In this document: in pieces, positions 45,415 through 55,413 of the stretch
Position numbering within the stretch: position 1 is the stretch's first letter
Layout of the letters: every line of letters starts with the position of its first letter
Assembly (NCBI RefSeq): GCF_004217115.1
Contig: NZ_SHKN01000001.1
Location: 1,181,781-1,245,780 of the forward strand
Origin: Ancylomarina subtilis
Lineage (GTDB): Bacteria > Bacteroidota > Bacteroidia > Bacteroidales > Marinifilaceae
Direction: 5' to 3'
Length of the DNA: 64,000 bases
The notes under the pieces: model-generated
Databases searched by the model: none
Told to the model about the DNA's origin: nothing
The model's input: only the letters and a program-made list of their open reading frames with translations
Translations under genes and position numbers: made by a program

Positions 45415-46593
45415 TTATTGACGTCCAACAACGATATACTTCCCTTTGATTGCAAAATCAACATCTGCAATGCGTTCTATCATATTAAGAGCATATTCAA
45501 ATGAATTCTCTTTCTCAAAGGCCCCGGTAAAACGGATATGTTTGTATTCTTCATTCATAAAAAAGAAATCAACATCATACCATCGTCCCAATTGAATCAT
45601 AATATACTCAAGCTCCATATCCTCAAATTCATAAACGCCACTCACCCAAGACGTATACAAATCAGCATCCACTTTTTTAATCATGATCTGATCTTTCCCT
45701 CTTAGAATGGTTGATTGATACCCCGGCTTCAATATTTCAGTTTGATTTAAATTGTTGATCTGCACAGATCCTTCGACAAGTGTTGTCGCTATAAAATTCT
45801 GATCATCATAGCCCGATACATTAAATTTGGTTCCCAAAACTTTCACTTCTGAATCATGAGTATGGACAATAAAGGGAGCTTGCTTATTGTGCGCGACCTC
45901 AAAATAGGCCTCTCCAGTCAAATACACATCTCTTTTACCTTTCAAAAACTTAACCGGGTATCGCAATTTGGTATCAGCATTCAACCATACTTTAGTACCA
46001 TCGGTCAGGGTTAATGAATACTCCCCTCCTCTAGGCACATCAATTGTATTGTAAAGCAGTTCTATTTTCTTTGTTGTTTTTGAAGTATAGGCCAGATTAT
46101 TAGCTGAATCTTTAGAAATCTGAGTTCCATCTTTTTCAGATATCAGCTGTTCAATATTATCTTGTAATTTAACTTTTGAACCATCAGCTAAGGTTAAAGT
46201 CGCTTTTTTATTTCCTGCATGAGCAAATTCAGCAAAATTATAAGCCTTTGAAAAATCAACCTTTTCAACTTGATTCTTTAAAACAAGAGTACTCACAACA
46301 GCAATAATCAAAACGGCAGCGGCATAAGGAAGCCAGGTAGATAGCTTCCAGGTTTTCGTTTTTTTCTTTGTGATATTTGATGCAATACTATTCCAGGCCT
46401 TTTGCTGATCAAGCTGATGATAAAAAGCTATTGAACGCCCCTTAAGATAAAGTTTACGATAATGATTAAACAGACGTCTGTTTGCCTCATTTTCTGAAAG
46501 AAAATTATCTAAATCTCTTTTTTGTGTATCAGACAACTCTCTTTTTGAATAGTCGATTGCCAGATTAATAATATATTCCTCTTTTAATTTCAT
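45415..46593 (-). CDS. FecR-type anti-sigma factor (downstream locus)
   Basis: 392 residues. A cytoplasmic N-terminal segment with YSKRELSDTQKRDLDNFL, a single membrane helix WLPYAAAVLIIAVVSTLVLK (about 84-103), the periplasmic FecR domain with IDVPRGGEYSLTLTDGTKVW and LNADTKLRYPVKFLKG (about 190-220), and a C-terminal DUF4974-like secretin/STN-type domain (about 320-390). It should hold the sigma factor and release it on a signal from SusC. Placed after sigma and before susC. Confidence 0.93.
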   Translation of the reverse strand: MKLKEEYIINLAIDYSKRELSDTQKRDLDNFLSENEANRRLFNHYRKLYLKGRSIAFYHQLDQQKAWNSIASNITKKKTKTWKLSTWLPYAAAVLIIAVVSTLVLKNQVEKVDFSKAYNFAEFAHAGNKKATLTLADGSKVKLQDNIEQLISEKDGTQISKDSANNLAYTSKTTKKIELLYNTIDVPRGGEYSLTLTDGTKVWLNADTKLRYPVKFLKGKRDVYLTGEAYFEVAHNKQAPFIVHTHDSEVKVLGTKFNVSGYDDQNFIATTLVEGSVQINNLNQTEILKPGYQSTILRGKDQIMIKKVDADLYTSWVSGVYEFEDMELEYIMIQLGRWYDVDFFFMNEEYKHIRFTGAFEKENSFEYALNMIERIADVDFAIKGKYIVVGRQ

Positions 46594-46810
46594 GCTATGA
46601 TATATTCGTCGGATAAGATGTCATAAATCCTTCCCTTTATTATTAGGATTGATGAAATGCAAAATGGGTGACAAATAAAAAGAGAATTTTTACGACAGGC
46701 TTAAAAAAACACCCCAGGGATAAGATAATCAAAGTTCTCCATGAATACAAAAAGGATAAAAAATGAGAATAGCAAAGGTCAAATAAAGAGCTTAACTTTA
46801 AACTTAAAGA

Positions 46811-47362
46811 CTACAGAAACATAAACAAGATGATAACATCCAAAGAATTACGAAGTTGTTTCAATGCCCGTGCGAAATGGGTTTTAACGGTATTAACCGA
46901 AATATTTAAATCCTCAGCAACATCCTTGTATTTCATATTCTGAAAGATAATCGCTTCAAATACGTTTCTGCTTTGTTGTGAAAGGTTTTCTAACTCCTGA
47001 TAAAGTTTTACTTTCATTTGTTCTAAATCTTCAGGATCAAAAGAATCATCCATCAAGATATCAAACTCATCATTCATGGTTTCAATTTGATAGCTCTTAT
47101 TTTTACGAATGTAATTCAGAGCATTGTTTTTTACTGATGTAAAAAGGTAGGATTTTAATGAAACATTCAACTGTTTAACTCTGTTATTTTCCCAAAAACC
47201 TATAAATATATCTTGAACCAAATCTTCAGCCAAATCGAAAGAATCAATATATTTTAAAGCGAACACACAGAGAGGAGAATAATAAATATCAAACATTTGG
47301 CGCAAACCAGACTCGTCGCCATTTTGTAATTTCTGTATAATTAATTGCTCCTGATTGTTCAT
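46811..47362 (-). CDS. ECF sigma-70 factor (downstream locus)
   Basis: 183 residues. Region 2: YYSPLCVFALKYIDSFDLAEDLVQDIFIGFW (broken by the natural 2.1/2.2 boundary), region 4: LSQQSRNVFEAIIFQNMKY then DVAEDLNISVNTVKTHFARAL as the helix-turn-helix. It is the Bacteroidota-type short sigma that pairs with FecR and switches on the adjacent susCD. A TTTG-N19-TATTTTTA promoter lies directly in front of the ATG, so the message is almost leaderless. Confidence 0.93.
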   Translation of the reverse strand: MNNQEQLIIQKLQNGDESGLRQMFDIYYSPLCVFALKYIDSFDLAEDLVQDIFIGFWENNRVKQLNVSLKSYLFTSVKNNALNYIRKNKSYQIETMNDEFDILMDDSFDPEDLEQMKVKLYQELENLSQQSRNVFEAIIFQNMKYKDVAEDLNISVNTVKTHFARALKQLRNSLDVIILFMFL

Positions 47363-47371
47363 AGTAGGTGC

Positions 47372-47402
47372 TAAAAATAGAAAAGGATATTGATTTTACA
47401 AA
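47372..47402 (-). promoter_or_regulatory. Promoter of the sigma gene (downstream locus)
   Basis: TTTG (complement of 47399-47402), 19-base spacer, TATTTTTA (complement of 47372-47379). The last base of the -7 box is A where the consensus has G, as in the upstream locus (57525-57555). Confidence 0.7.
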
Positions 47403-47683
47403 AAAACTCCCCTTGAGAACCTTAAAACACAACTAATTTCTATAAAGCCTGAATCCGCCTGTTAATTATACTCTACACATACGAATCTTGCTTTTTATAA
47501 GTCCAAGTTTGATAAAAAAAGAACATATATTCCTACAAATCAAGCATCAGACAATCCACCTTAGGTTTTAGGTAGATATATCAGTCCCCATACAAGCATC
47601 TTTAAAGTACAGCTAAAACAGAATGGTTTGGATCAATAAACCCATCTTTAACCTAACTTGTAAAAGACTTTAGAGGTAACCTT

Positions 47684-47780
47684 AATATTATGTTTTAAAA
47701 ACCCAATAAAGCTTACCCGAAGTTAACCCGAAGAAAGACCAAAGTTACAAGCCTGATTAATTGAATTTATTATTATTAAC
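47684..47780 (-). promoter_or_regulatory. Conserved far-upstream block of the sigma locus, copy 1
   Basis: Contains a 23-base stretch (47684-47706, AATATTATGTTTTAAAAACC plus CAA) identical to 57880-57902, then ACCCGAAG twice (47715, 47726), AGCCTG and TATTATTATT in the same order as copy 2. It lies about 280 bases upstream of the sigma promoter. Role unknown; a shared operator or a promoter for a longer leader is possible. Confidence 0.55.
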
Positions 47781-47839
47781 AAAACAAACTTAAGGTTTAT
47801 TTTTTAGTACAGAAGATCGGGTATTATGATGTAGAAACA

Positions 47840-47867
47840 GAAAAACCACCCCCGTTGTGGAGGTGGT
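47840..47867 (-). terminator. Terminator of the upstream Sus-like locus
   Basis: ACCACC-CC (47845-47853) pairs with GG-GGTGGT (47859-47867) with one mismatch, followed by five T's on the minus strand. It ends the transcript that finishes with the thioredoxin gene at 47922. Confidence 0.85.
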
Positions 47868-47921
47868 ATATTAATTGGTTTTCCGTCCATAATTATGCTC
47901 TCATTCAGATGACATCATTCC

Positions 47922-49124
47922 CTACAGGAGATCAATGGCATTCTTTACAGTACTAACTGAAGGATGTGTATTATTCCCTCCTGCCTTTTCATTATTATCA
48001 AAAAACAATTTAAAGTGTTTTAAAGCTTTTTCCTTATTTTCAATTTTCAAATAAAGCTTAGCTAATAAGAAATTACCCATAATCACTCCGTTATCAGTAG
48101 CTGCCAAATCATGACCTATTTTCAAGGCTCTATTTATTGATTCCTTAGAGTCTTTAAATTTAGGATTTCTCACAACCTCATCACCAATACGAAGTAACAA
48201 GAAGAACTTTTGATTTTCATCGTACTGTTCAGCTTCCTGCAACTTTGAATCAAACCATTTTCTAAATTGCCCCTGTGCGAGATAATAGGAATAACTAAGA
48301 TCTTTTCTTAAAGCCTCAATTTGAGGGTACATATTGTCTCTTTCACACAGGTCAACCTCCTTATTCAAATCAGAAAGACTTTTGCATATGTTAGCATATT
48401 GACTCAAGTGAGTTCTTATTGCATTTTTAAAAACATTTTTATACTCTTTCTCATCAACCTTATCTAATATGCTCTCTTTATTTTTTAATAAGTACTGATA
48501 TTCCTTACTTCCATATTTTATCATCGAACCACTTACGACATAAAACAAATCCCTGGTTAAGAATTTTTCAAGAGAATATGTTTCAATTAATTCATTTGAT
48601 ACCACCGCAACATTCACACGGTCATATTGTCTTTTTAAGGCAGTCAAATAGGTCATTAAAAAATCATATTCTCTATTCCCATTTTTGTATTTTTCCTTTA
48701 GTGTTCCAATTCTCAAATCGGGATCAATGGCACATTTTGCTCCGGCAATCAATTCTTCTGCAGGCTTCCCACCTACCATTTTGTGAACTTCATTACCCTC
48801 ATAATCTAAAAAAAGTAAGGTTGGAAAAGACTTAACCAGATACTTTTTACAGAGTTCAATCCCTTCACCCTTTTCCATGTCTATTTTAAAACTTACGAAA
48901 TGCTGATTAAAATAGTCACCGACTTCCTTTTGAGGGAAAATAGTCTTCGATAAATACTTACATGGACCACACCAACTTGTGTAGCAGTCCATAAAGATCA
49001 ACTTGTTTTCTTTTTTTGCTTTTGCCAAAGCTTCCTTAAAAGTTCCATGTTCGAACTCAATACCTTGAGCAAACAAGCCACTACAGATAAATGTAGCTAC
49101 TATTAGTACTAAAACCTTTTTCAT
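47922..49124 (-). CDS. Secreted thioredoxin-fold protein with helical C-terminal part
   Basis: 400 residues. Signal peptide MKKVLVLIVATFICSGLFAQ, thioredoxin domain about 25-130 with MDCYTSWCGPCKYLSKTIF (CGPC) and KSFPTLLFLDYEG (cis-Pro), then ~270 residues of helices ending in TPR-like LAKLYLKIENKEKALKHFKLFF. Unlike its neighbours it has no lipobox, so it is soluble in the periplasm. Last gene of the upstream locus, 57 bases after the TlpA lipoprotein, followed by a strong terminator. Confidence 0.88.
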   Translation of the reverse strand: MKKVLVLIVATFICSGLFAQGIEFEHGTFKEALAKAKKENKLIFMDCYTSWCGPCKYLSKTIFPQKEVGDYFNQHFVSFKIDMEKGEGIELCKKYLVKSFPTLLFLDYEGNEVHKMVGGKPAEELIAGAKCAIDPDLRIGTLKEKYKNGNREYDFLMTYLTALKRQYDRVNVAVVSNELIETYSLEKFLTRDLFYVVSGSMIKYGSKEYQYLLKNKESILDKVDEKEYKNVFKNAIRTHLSQYANICKSLSDLNKEVDLCERDNMYPQIEALRKDLSYSYYLAQGQFRKWFDSKLQEAEQYDENQKFFLLLRIGDEVVRNPKFKDSKESINRALKIGHDLAATDNGVIMGNFLLAKLYLKIENKEKALKHFKLFFDNNEKAGGNNTHPSVSTVKNAIDLL

Positions 49125-49180
49125 TTTTATCTTTTTTAATGATTATATGAAAACTATATATACCCTATCACACCTGGTTT

Positions 49181-50230
49181 CTACTTTAAAACCTCTTCAA
49201 TTCTATTTCGTAAATTTTGACCGTGTAGACCTTTATCTATAATTTTTCCATTGGGATCAAGCAGGAAAATAGCTGGGATAGATGTAATATTATAAGAATC
49301 ACTCACTGATTTGGTATCGCGAACTTGCTTCCATAGCATTTGTTCTTTATCTACAGCTTTAAGCCAGGCCTTTTCATTAGCATCAGTACTTACAGACAAA
49401 ATCTGCAATCCTTTTGATTGATAATCTTTGTAAATCTCTTTCAGATTTGGGATTTCTGCACGACATGGACCACACCAGGATGCCCAAAAATCTACTAAAA
49501 CAAATTTTCCCTTATACATCTCTAAAGAAACATCCTCTCTACTCACTGACTTTAGCGTGAATGCAGGAGCTTGCTTACCAATAGAAACTCTTAACTGATT
49601 GGCTCTTCGCACAATCAGTTTTTGCAGGTAATAGGATTGATGTATATCCTTTGAGAAAGCATTTACTATCTTATTTAGAGTCTCGACATCAGCTCCCCAG
49701 TATTTTTCGTAGAATAAGCGACTTAATGGGATACTTGCAGAATAATCTTTGACTAAATCCCATAGTTTGGCAATATAGTTATCAACTATTCCCTGCTCTT
49801 CCGGAGAAAGGTCATGCTTATACTTCAATTGATTGTAAGCCTCATAATCCAGCTTTGCTAATAATTCATGGTATTCATCATTAACAGCGGAACCTTCTCC
49901 TACGATCACGCCATCTTTTTCAAAAATTCTTATGATTCCAGGCTCAGAAAAGACGGTGTACCTTTTAGAATCATCACCTATTTTAATATAAACGGGTCTG
50001 CAGGCAAGCTCTGTATCCATTTCTATTTCAAACTTACCATCGATTACTTTAGCCTTATAGCTTAAGCTATCCGATTCCTTTTGTGAGTGAACCTCTTGGT
50101 AGGGATAAATAACAACTTCACCATCACCACCAGAAAGCTGGCCTTTAATAATGCACTTATCACTTACTTTGCTGCACGAGAATAGCATTACCAATGCCAT
50201 AAAGGCAAATAGTTTAAAAAACTTCATCAT
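49181..50230 (-). CDS. TlpA-type thioredoxin lipoprotein (upstream locus)
   Basis: 349 residues, lipobox MLFSC (Cys19). DUF4369-like N-terminal part (KCIIKGQLSGGDGEVVIYPY to about 110), helical middle, and thioredoxin domain from about 220: QAPAFTLKSVSREDVSLEMY, VDFWASWCGPCRAEIPNLKE and SIPAIFLLDPNGKI. First gene after the susD hairpin, the same position as the CYWC paralogue of the other locus. Confidence 0.9.
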   Translation of the reverse strand: MMKFFKLFAFMALVMLFSCSKVSDKCIIKGQLSGGDGEVVIYPYQEVHSQKESDSLSYKAKVIDGKFEIEMDTELACRPVYIKIGDDSKRYTVFSEPGIIRIFEKDGVIVGEGSAVNDEYHELLAKLDYEAYNQLKYKHDLSPEEQGIVDNYIAKLWDLVKDYSASIPLSRLFYEKYWGADVETLNKIVNAFSKDIHQSYYLQKLIVRRANQLRVSIGKQAPAFTLKSVSREDVSLEMYKGKFVLVDFWASWCGPCRAEIPNLKEIYKDYQSKGLQILSVSTDANEKAWLKAVDKEQMLWKQVRDTKSVSDSYNITSIPAIFLLDPNGKIIDKGLHGQNLRNRIEEVLK

Positions 50231-50338
50231 AAAATAAATTATTAATTAATTGTATTACGATCACCTCAAAGTATCGAAATAGACTCCTCTGGCTCAATAA
50301 AAATTCCAACCGAGGTTTTCAATAAATGGAGATAGAAT

Positions 50339-50367
50339 AATAGCCCCGGAATAATTCCAGGGCTATT
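50339..50367 (-). terminator. Hairpin in the susD-tlpA gap (upstream locus)
   Basis: AATAGCCC (50339-50346) pairs with GGGCTATT (50360-50367); inside, GGAA pairs with TTCC around TAA. Only a weak T-rich stretch follows on the minus strand. Its position just after susD matches the hairpin at 40117-40158. Confidence 0.7.
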
Positions 50368-50400
50368 TAATTGTAGGGCTTTACCCTCTCTGATTATAAA

Positions 50401-51774
50401 CTAACGCGGGTTTTGTTCTATTTCCGGATTCTTAATCATATACTTTACAGCAATTGGGTACACCCATCTCTCACTGTTTGGTTCAAGTACATAATTATCT
50501 CCATTTACTGTTCGCTGCAAACTAATATTTGCATTATCATTAGCATTATAACGCTTCAGATCAAACCATCTTAAGCCCTTAAAGGCCAGCTCACGTCTTC
50601 GTTCATCCTTTACCAACTGTAAGGCTTCATCTTTATTTGAGGCAGTTAAAGGCACGTATGTATCTGTATCGTATCTTTTTTCACGAATCAAATTTAAATC
50701 GTCAATTGCCAAATTATAATCACCCACACGAGCAAGACACTCAGCACGGTTCAATATCACTTCACTAACACTTAGCCCAATCTCTCTACCACTTAAGTAC
50801 TCAACAATATATATCACATCAGCAAAAGGCGGAAACCACTCAAGCTCCATCATCCCCTTCCATCGCAAATCTGAATCTACATCATATAGATTTTTTAATT
50901 CCTCGCTGGGATAAATAAGAGAATATCTATTGGAAGCCCCCTTATTCAAAAGTACTTCCTCATTAAATACATTTTCTGGCAGATCAATCACATTAGGATA
51001 CCAGGCATTCTTCTCGAGCGCTTTATAATCATACAAAAAGTCATTAATTTCCAAACATTTATCCGCAGCAATTAAAGCATTTGCATAATCGGCTTTGTAC
51101 AAATTCACCCTTGATAGAAGAGCATAAGCCGATGCCGTAGTTGGTCGATGATTAAACTCACTTGTTTCGGGAAGCAAATCGATAACTTCATTAACATCAT
51201 CTTCAATGAATTTATAAATTTCGGCTACAGTTGCACGGGGAATACTTCCTTCTATTCTTGGTACGGTTATCAGAGGCACAGCCAGATCAAGATCAGCTGT
51301 CGCTTTATTATAATGCTTTCCGTAAATATTAGTGAGTATAAAATAGGCAAAAGCCCTTTGAATTTTAGCCTCAGCATATAGTTGCTTCTTTTCCTGCTCG
51401 TCGCCCTCGGTAGTCAGTACCTCGGAGATAACTACATTACAAACATAAATCTGACTGTATAAAGACTGCCAATCAGCATCTTCCTCCTCGTCCAGATAAA
51501 ACTTTTCGGCCCAGGTGTAAACAGACTGTGATGTCTTGCCAAAATTTTGATCGTAACCACTATCCGGAATTTTAACATCGTCGGTACTATAAAGAACATT
51601 TCCATACGATTGAACAAAACCACTGGATCCAGATTTGAAGAGAGTTTGATCCATTAATAATCTATAATCTTCGACCTTAACAGGAATAATTTTTCCCTTG
51701 GGTTTTATATCAAGCCATTCGTCCGAACAGGAAGAAAAAACCACAAGTACCATTAAATAATATATATATTTCAT
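50401..51774 (-). CDS. susD-like: SusD/RagB-family nutrient-binding lipoprotein (upstream locus)
   Basis: 457 residues, lipobox VVFSSC (Cys16). SusD marks: EWLDIKPKGKIIPVKVEDYR at the N-terminus, AEAKIQRAFAYFILTNIYGKHY, and at the C-terminus VILNRAECLARVGDYNLAIDD, LVKDERRRELAFKGLRWFDLKRYN. Partner of the SusC at 51883-55401. The overall sequence is well diverged from the SusD of the other locus, so the two probably bind different ligands. Confidence 0.93.
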   Translation of the reverse strand: MKYIYYLMVLVVFSSCSDEWLDIKPKGKIIPVKVEDYRLLMDQTLFKSGSSGFVQSYGNVLYSTDDVKIPDSGYDQNFGKTSQSVYTWAEKFYLDEEEDADWQSLYSQIYVCNVVISEVLTTEGDEQEKKQLYAEAKIQRAFAYFILTNIYGKHYNKATADLDLAVPLITVPRIEGSIPRATVAEIYKFIEDDVNEVIDLLPETSEFNHRPTTASAYALLSRVNLYKADYANALIAADKCLEINDFLYDYKALEKNAWYPNVIDLPENVFNEEVLLNKGASNRYSLIYPSEELKNLYDVDSDLRWKGMMELEWFPPFADVIYIVEYLSGREIGLSVSEVILNRAECLARVGDYNLAIDDLNLIREKRYDTDTYVPLTASNKDEALQLVKDERRRELAFKGLRWFDLKRYNANDNANISLQRTVNGDNYVLEPNSERWVYPIAVKYMIKNPEIEQNPR

Positions 51775-51882
51775 CTGTTTATAATTTTAAATTTTTACCA
51801 TATGAAAGTCCCCAAAAATAAGCCTCCTGTGTATTGAATGCTTTAAACATGGCTCGTTTCATAATTTATGCGTCACTTGAAT

Positions 51883-54800
51883 TTAAAATGTACCTTTTAA
51901 GCTGAATGTAAACTCAGGTTGATTCAGGATTCCGCCACCTGTGGTAGCGATATCTAAGATATCTGGGATATTTTCCGGGTCGATATTTTGACTGTTAAAA
52001 ACGATTACGCCCAAATTTCTTGCCTGAACAGAGAATTTCAGTTTAGATAGTGAAAGGGGCTTAATTATTTTAGCAGGCATGTCGTATGATAAAATAACTT
52101 CCTTAATTCTGATATGAGAAGCATCGAGAACCGTATTGCTACTGTTGCTGGTATAAGCATCAAAGTAAGAAGACAACATCGAAGAATTGCCAGGGAAAAC
52201 AGGCACGTCAGTCGTTAATTCATCACCTGGATTCTGCCATCTTTTTTCATAATCTTCATGAATCCAATTTCTCTCAGTAGAAGATGTGAATTTTCTGTAA
52301 TTCAAGGTATTTCTTCGGAAAACATGTCCCAACTTATAGGTCATAAGAAGTCTTAAGGAAATGCCTTTGTATGCAAAATTATTTATTACACTTCCATAAA
52401 ATTTTGGGGTCGTCGTTCCTTCATACTTTAGTGCATCAGCATCTTCAATTGCATCAGATGAAGAAACAATGTCGCCATTTTGGTCATATACCTGAGGTAA
52501 ACCTTCTGAAGACAGACCAGCCCATTTGTAACTGTACATATAAGCATAAGGTAAACCAACCTTAGGCTTCATGTTTAAGTAAGAAGATGGAGTCTCATCA
52601 GGCATCTCAATCTCCTTTACCACATTTTTGTTATGAGAAAAATTAAGGCCAACATTCCATTTAAAAGCTTTGTCGATAGCCAGTGCATTCAGACTGAAAT
52701 CGAGTCCCTTGTTTGAAATCTCGGCAACGTTCATTTTAGCTTGCGAAAAACCATATGTAGAATTCAGCGATACAAAACCTAACAAACCATCACTGTACTT
52801 ATTGTAATACTCAATGCTACCCGATAGTCTATTGCGAAACATCGAGAAATCAAGACCCAGGTTTGTAACTGAAGTTCTTTCCCATCGCAGTTTTGGATTG
52901 CTTGGATTATTGACATAAGCAAATTGATTTTGTGTATTGTAATCTTTTGCAACCAAAGCAATCATGTAGGGGCTGGTTGTTTTATCAACATTCCCATTCA
53001 AGCCATAAGTTGCTCTTAAACTTAACTGATTAATAAAATCAAAATCAAAAAAATCTTCCTTATGTATTTGCCAATTACCACCAAGCGACCACAGAGGTAC
53101 GTTACGATATTCAGAATCAGCACCAAAAAGATTTGAATCGTCCAAACGGGCACTGGCAGTCAGCGTATATTTTTCGGCATATGTATAAGCCATATTTCCA
53201 TAGTAGGAAATAAAACGATCTTCTATATCTTCAAATTGTGTATTATCCCCAATCGTATATTTTCGACCACTAACAGCATTCGGAAATCCTTCATTTAAAT
53301 TAATATTCTTGTACTGGAGGCTTTGAGGATCATAACCATATTTTTTCATACCCTTGGATGATTCGCGCTCAAATTTTCGAACTTCGATACCTGCCATGGC
53401 TGTAATATTATGCAAGTTATTATTAAACGATTTATTAAAATTTAATTGTCCTCTGGTAGTAAAGGCCTTATAATTTTTATAGGATTCACCAAGAATTGAC
53501 CCTTTGGGTACATAGGAAACAACCTCTCCATCTTCAATTACCGTTCTGTAATTAACAAAATTCCTTACATAATAAATTTCTTCATTGTTAAGGCTTCTTC
53601 CTTTGTTATCGCCCCATTCGTACTGGTAACGCCCATCAAAATCAAGCCCTTCGAGAATTTTATAATTAAAACCAACTTTTAATTTCAAATCAACATCTTT
53701 CTCATAATTATCCTTATTATCGAATTCTCTTTTAAGATTGTAATCCCAATCGTAAGGGTAGCCCTGATCAACCAAATTCTCCTTGAAATCTTGATAATAA
53801 CCCTTAGGCTGGTTTACGTAATTACCATTTTCATCCAATATCTTTTGGTACTGAGAAGTGCTAGTAATACTTGAAAGACCAATTCCATTGTTCTTTTGAT
53901 TTCGAATCGTCGCATTAATTCCAACATTAACAGTCAATCGGTCATTCAATTTAGAATTTAAACTTAAATTGGAAATAATTCTTTCATTAGCAGATTGCTT
54001 GGAATAAGATTGATTGTCATCATAATTAACTGAAGCATAGTAGGAGTTCCTTTCACTATTCCCACTAATAGCCAGACTGTATTGTTGTCTGACTGCTTTT
54101 CTTAAAAACAAATCAGAAAACTCATCTCTTACATCCGTATTTTTCAGTCCATTAACAACAGCATCAGTTTGCTCCTGAGTATAAATACCATCTCTTAGTT
54201 TAAGAAAAGCATCCATACCAACTGTCAAAGGGTATTGATTAGCACCTACAGGCAAGTTGGTATACTTATTATTCGCCAAAAACTTCTCCGCCTCTAAAAA
54301 TGATTCGGTAGATGCAAAAGGTAAATCATATAAATCAGGCTTTTGAGTTAAGGACAATGAAGAGGTGAATTCAATATTAGTCTTCCCTTTGCCAGTTCCT
54401 CTTTTCGAAACAATAACAATGACACCATTTGCAGCTCTGGCTCCCCAAATAGAAGCAGCGGCAGCATCTTTCAACACTGTAATACTTTCAATGTCATTGG
54501 GGTTTATTGTTTCCATATCTCCTTCAATCGGAAAACCATCGACAACTATAAGAGGTTTTTGATTGGCAAAAAGTGTGCTTCTACCACGAATCTCAACATT
54601 CCCATCCTTGTCGAATAAAACACCGGCAGTCTGGCCCTCCAACTTATCCAGAATGTTCACACTCGACTTTTCTTCGAGTACTACGGCATTTACTTTCTCG
54701 AATGCACCTGTTGCTCTCTCTCTGGAAAGGGTTTGGTAACCTGTTACTACAACTTCATCCAAATTTGCTGTATCATACTTCAATACAACATTCAAATCAA

Positions 54801-55401
54801 CTTGTCCCCTATAAGCAATCTCCTGCGATATCATCCCAACAAAAGAGAACACCAAAACAGCATTATCACCTTCAATTTTAATGTTGTAATTGCCATCAAT
54901 ATCAGTAGCAACACCATTGGTTGTTCCTTTTACCACCACAGAAACACCAGGCAGGGTATTGCCATCTGCATCGGTAACGGTTCCTTTAAGCTCCCTCTTT
55001 TCCTGTTCACGATCTGATTCTTCAGGCTGATTACTTTTCTCAGCTTTAAATATCACAATCACTCCATCCTGCACTTTATAATCCAGGTCCGTTCCTTCCA
55101 GCGCATCACCCAAAATTTCCTGTACACTGGTGTTTTCCACATTCATATCCACTCTAATCTCAGGATTAATATCCTGTATCTTGTAGAGAATACCATAACC
55201 TGTTTGTACTTTGATATCTTCAAACACCTCTATTAGCGTAGCATTCTCGTATCGGGCTAAAGAAACCTCCTGTGAAAGTCCGTTAGCCAAAACACTTAGG
55301 TTGAGTGCAAAAAACAGAATAATAAAATTTCTCATAAGCCAGTAGCTTTTCAGCCATTTCCCCCTCATCGGAAGGAAGTGACAATTCCAGTTTTTTTTCA
55401 T
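51883..55401 (-). CDS. susC-like: SusC/RagA-family TonB-dependent transporter with STN domain (upstream locus)
   Basis: 1172 residues. Signal region with NFIILFFALNLSVLANG, STN domain (about 45-115: TLIEVFEDIKVQTGYGILYK, VQEILGDALEGTDLDYKVQD), carboxypeptidase-regulatory-like domain (about 135-215), plug with STLFANQKPLIVVDGFPIE and ASIWGARAANGVIVIVSK (about 265-335), barrel to the C-terminal QPEFTFSLKGTF. The regulatory-like domain is about 90% identical at the DNA level to the other susC over 160 bases. An antisense box and hairpins sit at its start codon. Confidence 0.95.
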   Translation of the reverse strand: MKKNWNCHFLPMRGKWLKSYWLMRNFIILFFALNLSVLANGLSQEVSLARYENATLIEVFEDIKVQTGYGILYKIQDINPEIRVDMNVENTSVQEILGDALEGTDLDYKVQDGVIVIFKAEKSNQPEESDREQEKRELKGTVTDADGNTLPGVSVVVKGTTNGVATDIDGNYNIKIEGDNAVLVFSFVGMISQEIAYRGQVDLNVVLKYDTANLDEVVVTGYQTLSRERATGAFEKVNAVVLEEKSSVNILDKLEGQTAGVLFDKDGNVEIRGRSTLFANQKPLIVVDGFPIEGDMETINPNDIESITVLKDAAAASIWGARAANGVIVIVSKRGTGKGKTNIEFTSSLSLTQKPDLYDLPFASTESFLEAEKFLANNKYTNLPVGANQYPLTVGMDAFLKLRDGIYTQEQTDAVVNGLKNTDVRDEFSDLFLRKAVRQQYSLAISGNSERNSYYASVNYDDNQSYSKQSANERIISNLSLNSKLNDRLTVNVGINATIRNQKNNGIGLSSITSTSQYQKILDENGNYVNQPKGYYQDFKENLVDQGYPYDWDYNLKREFDNKDNYEKDVDLKLKVGFNYKILEGLDFDGRYQYEWGDNKGRSLNNEEIYYVRNFVNYRTVIEDGEVVSYVPKGSILGESYKNYKAFTTRGQLNFNKSFNNNLHNITAMAGIEVRKFERESSKGMKKYGYDPQSLQYKNINLNEGFPNAVSGRKYTIGDNTQFEDIEDRFISYYGNMAYTYAEKYTLTASARLDDSNLFGADSEYRNVPLWSLGGNWQIHKEDFFDFDFINQLSLRATYGLNGNVDKTTSPYMIALVAKDYNTQNQFAYVNNPSNPKLRWERTSVTNLGLDFSMFRNRLSGSIEYYNKYSDGLLGFVSLNSTYGFSQAKMNVAEISNKGLDFSLNALAIDKAFKWNVGLNFSHNKNVVKEIEMPDETPSSYLNMKPKVGLPYAYMYSYKWAGLSSEGLPQVYDQNGDIVSSSDAIEDADALKYEGTTTPKFYGSVINNFAYKGISLRLLMTYKLGHVFRRNTLNYRKFTSSTERNWIHEDYEKRWQNPGDELTTDVPVFPGNSSMLSSYFDAYTSNSSNTVLDASHIRIKEVILSYDMPAKIIKPLSLSKLKFSVQARNLGVIVFNSQNIDPENIPDILDIATTGGGILNQPEFTFSLKGTF

Positions 55402-55408
55402 AAATTTG
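55401..55408 (+). promoter_or_regulatory. Antisense promoter box at the susC start (upstream locus)
   Basis: TAAATTTG on the plus strand, a perfect TAnnTTTG box, begins at the last base of the susC start codon, the same position as 45243-45250. No clear -33 TTTG. Confidence 0.6.
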
Positions 55409-55413
55409 TAATG

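Noticed and set aside
44198-54562. Similar plus-strand frames opposite the plug domains of both susC genes (44198-44482, 54365-54562)
   Set aside because: Their similarity follows from the conserved plug on the other strand; no start signals or independent features.
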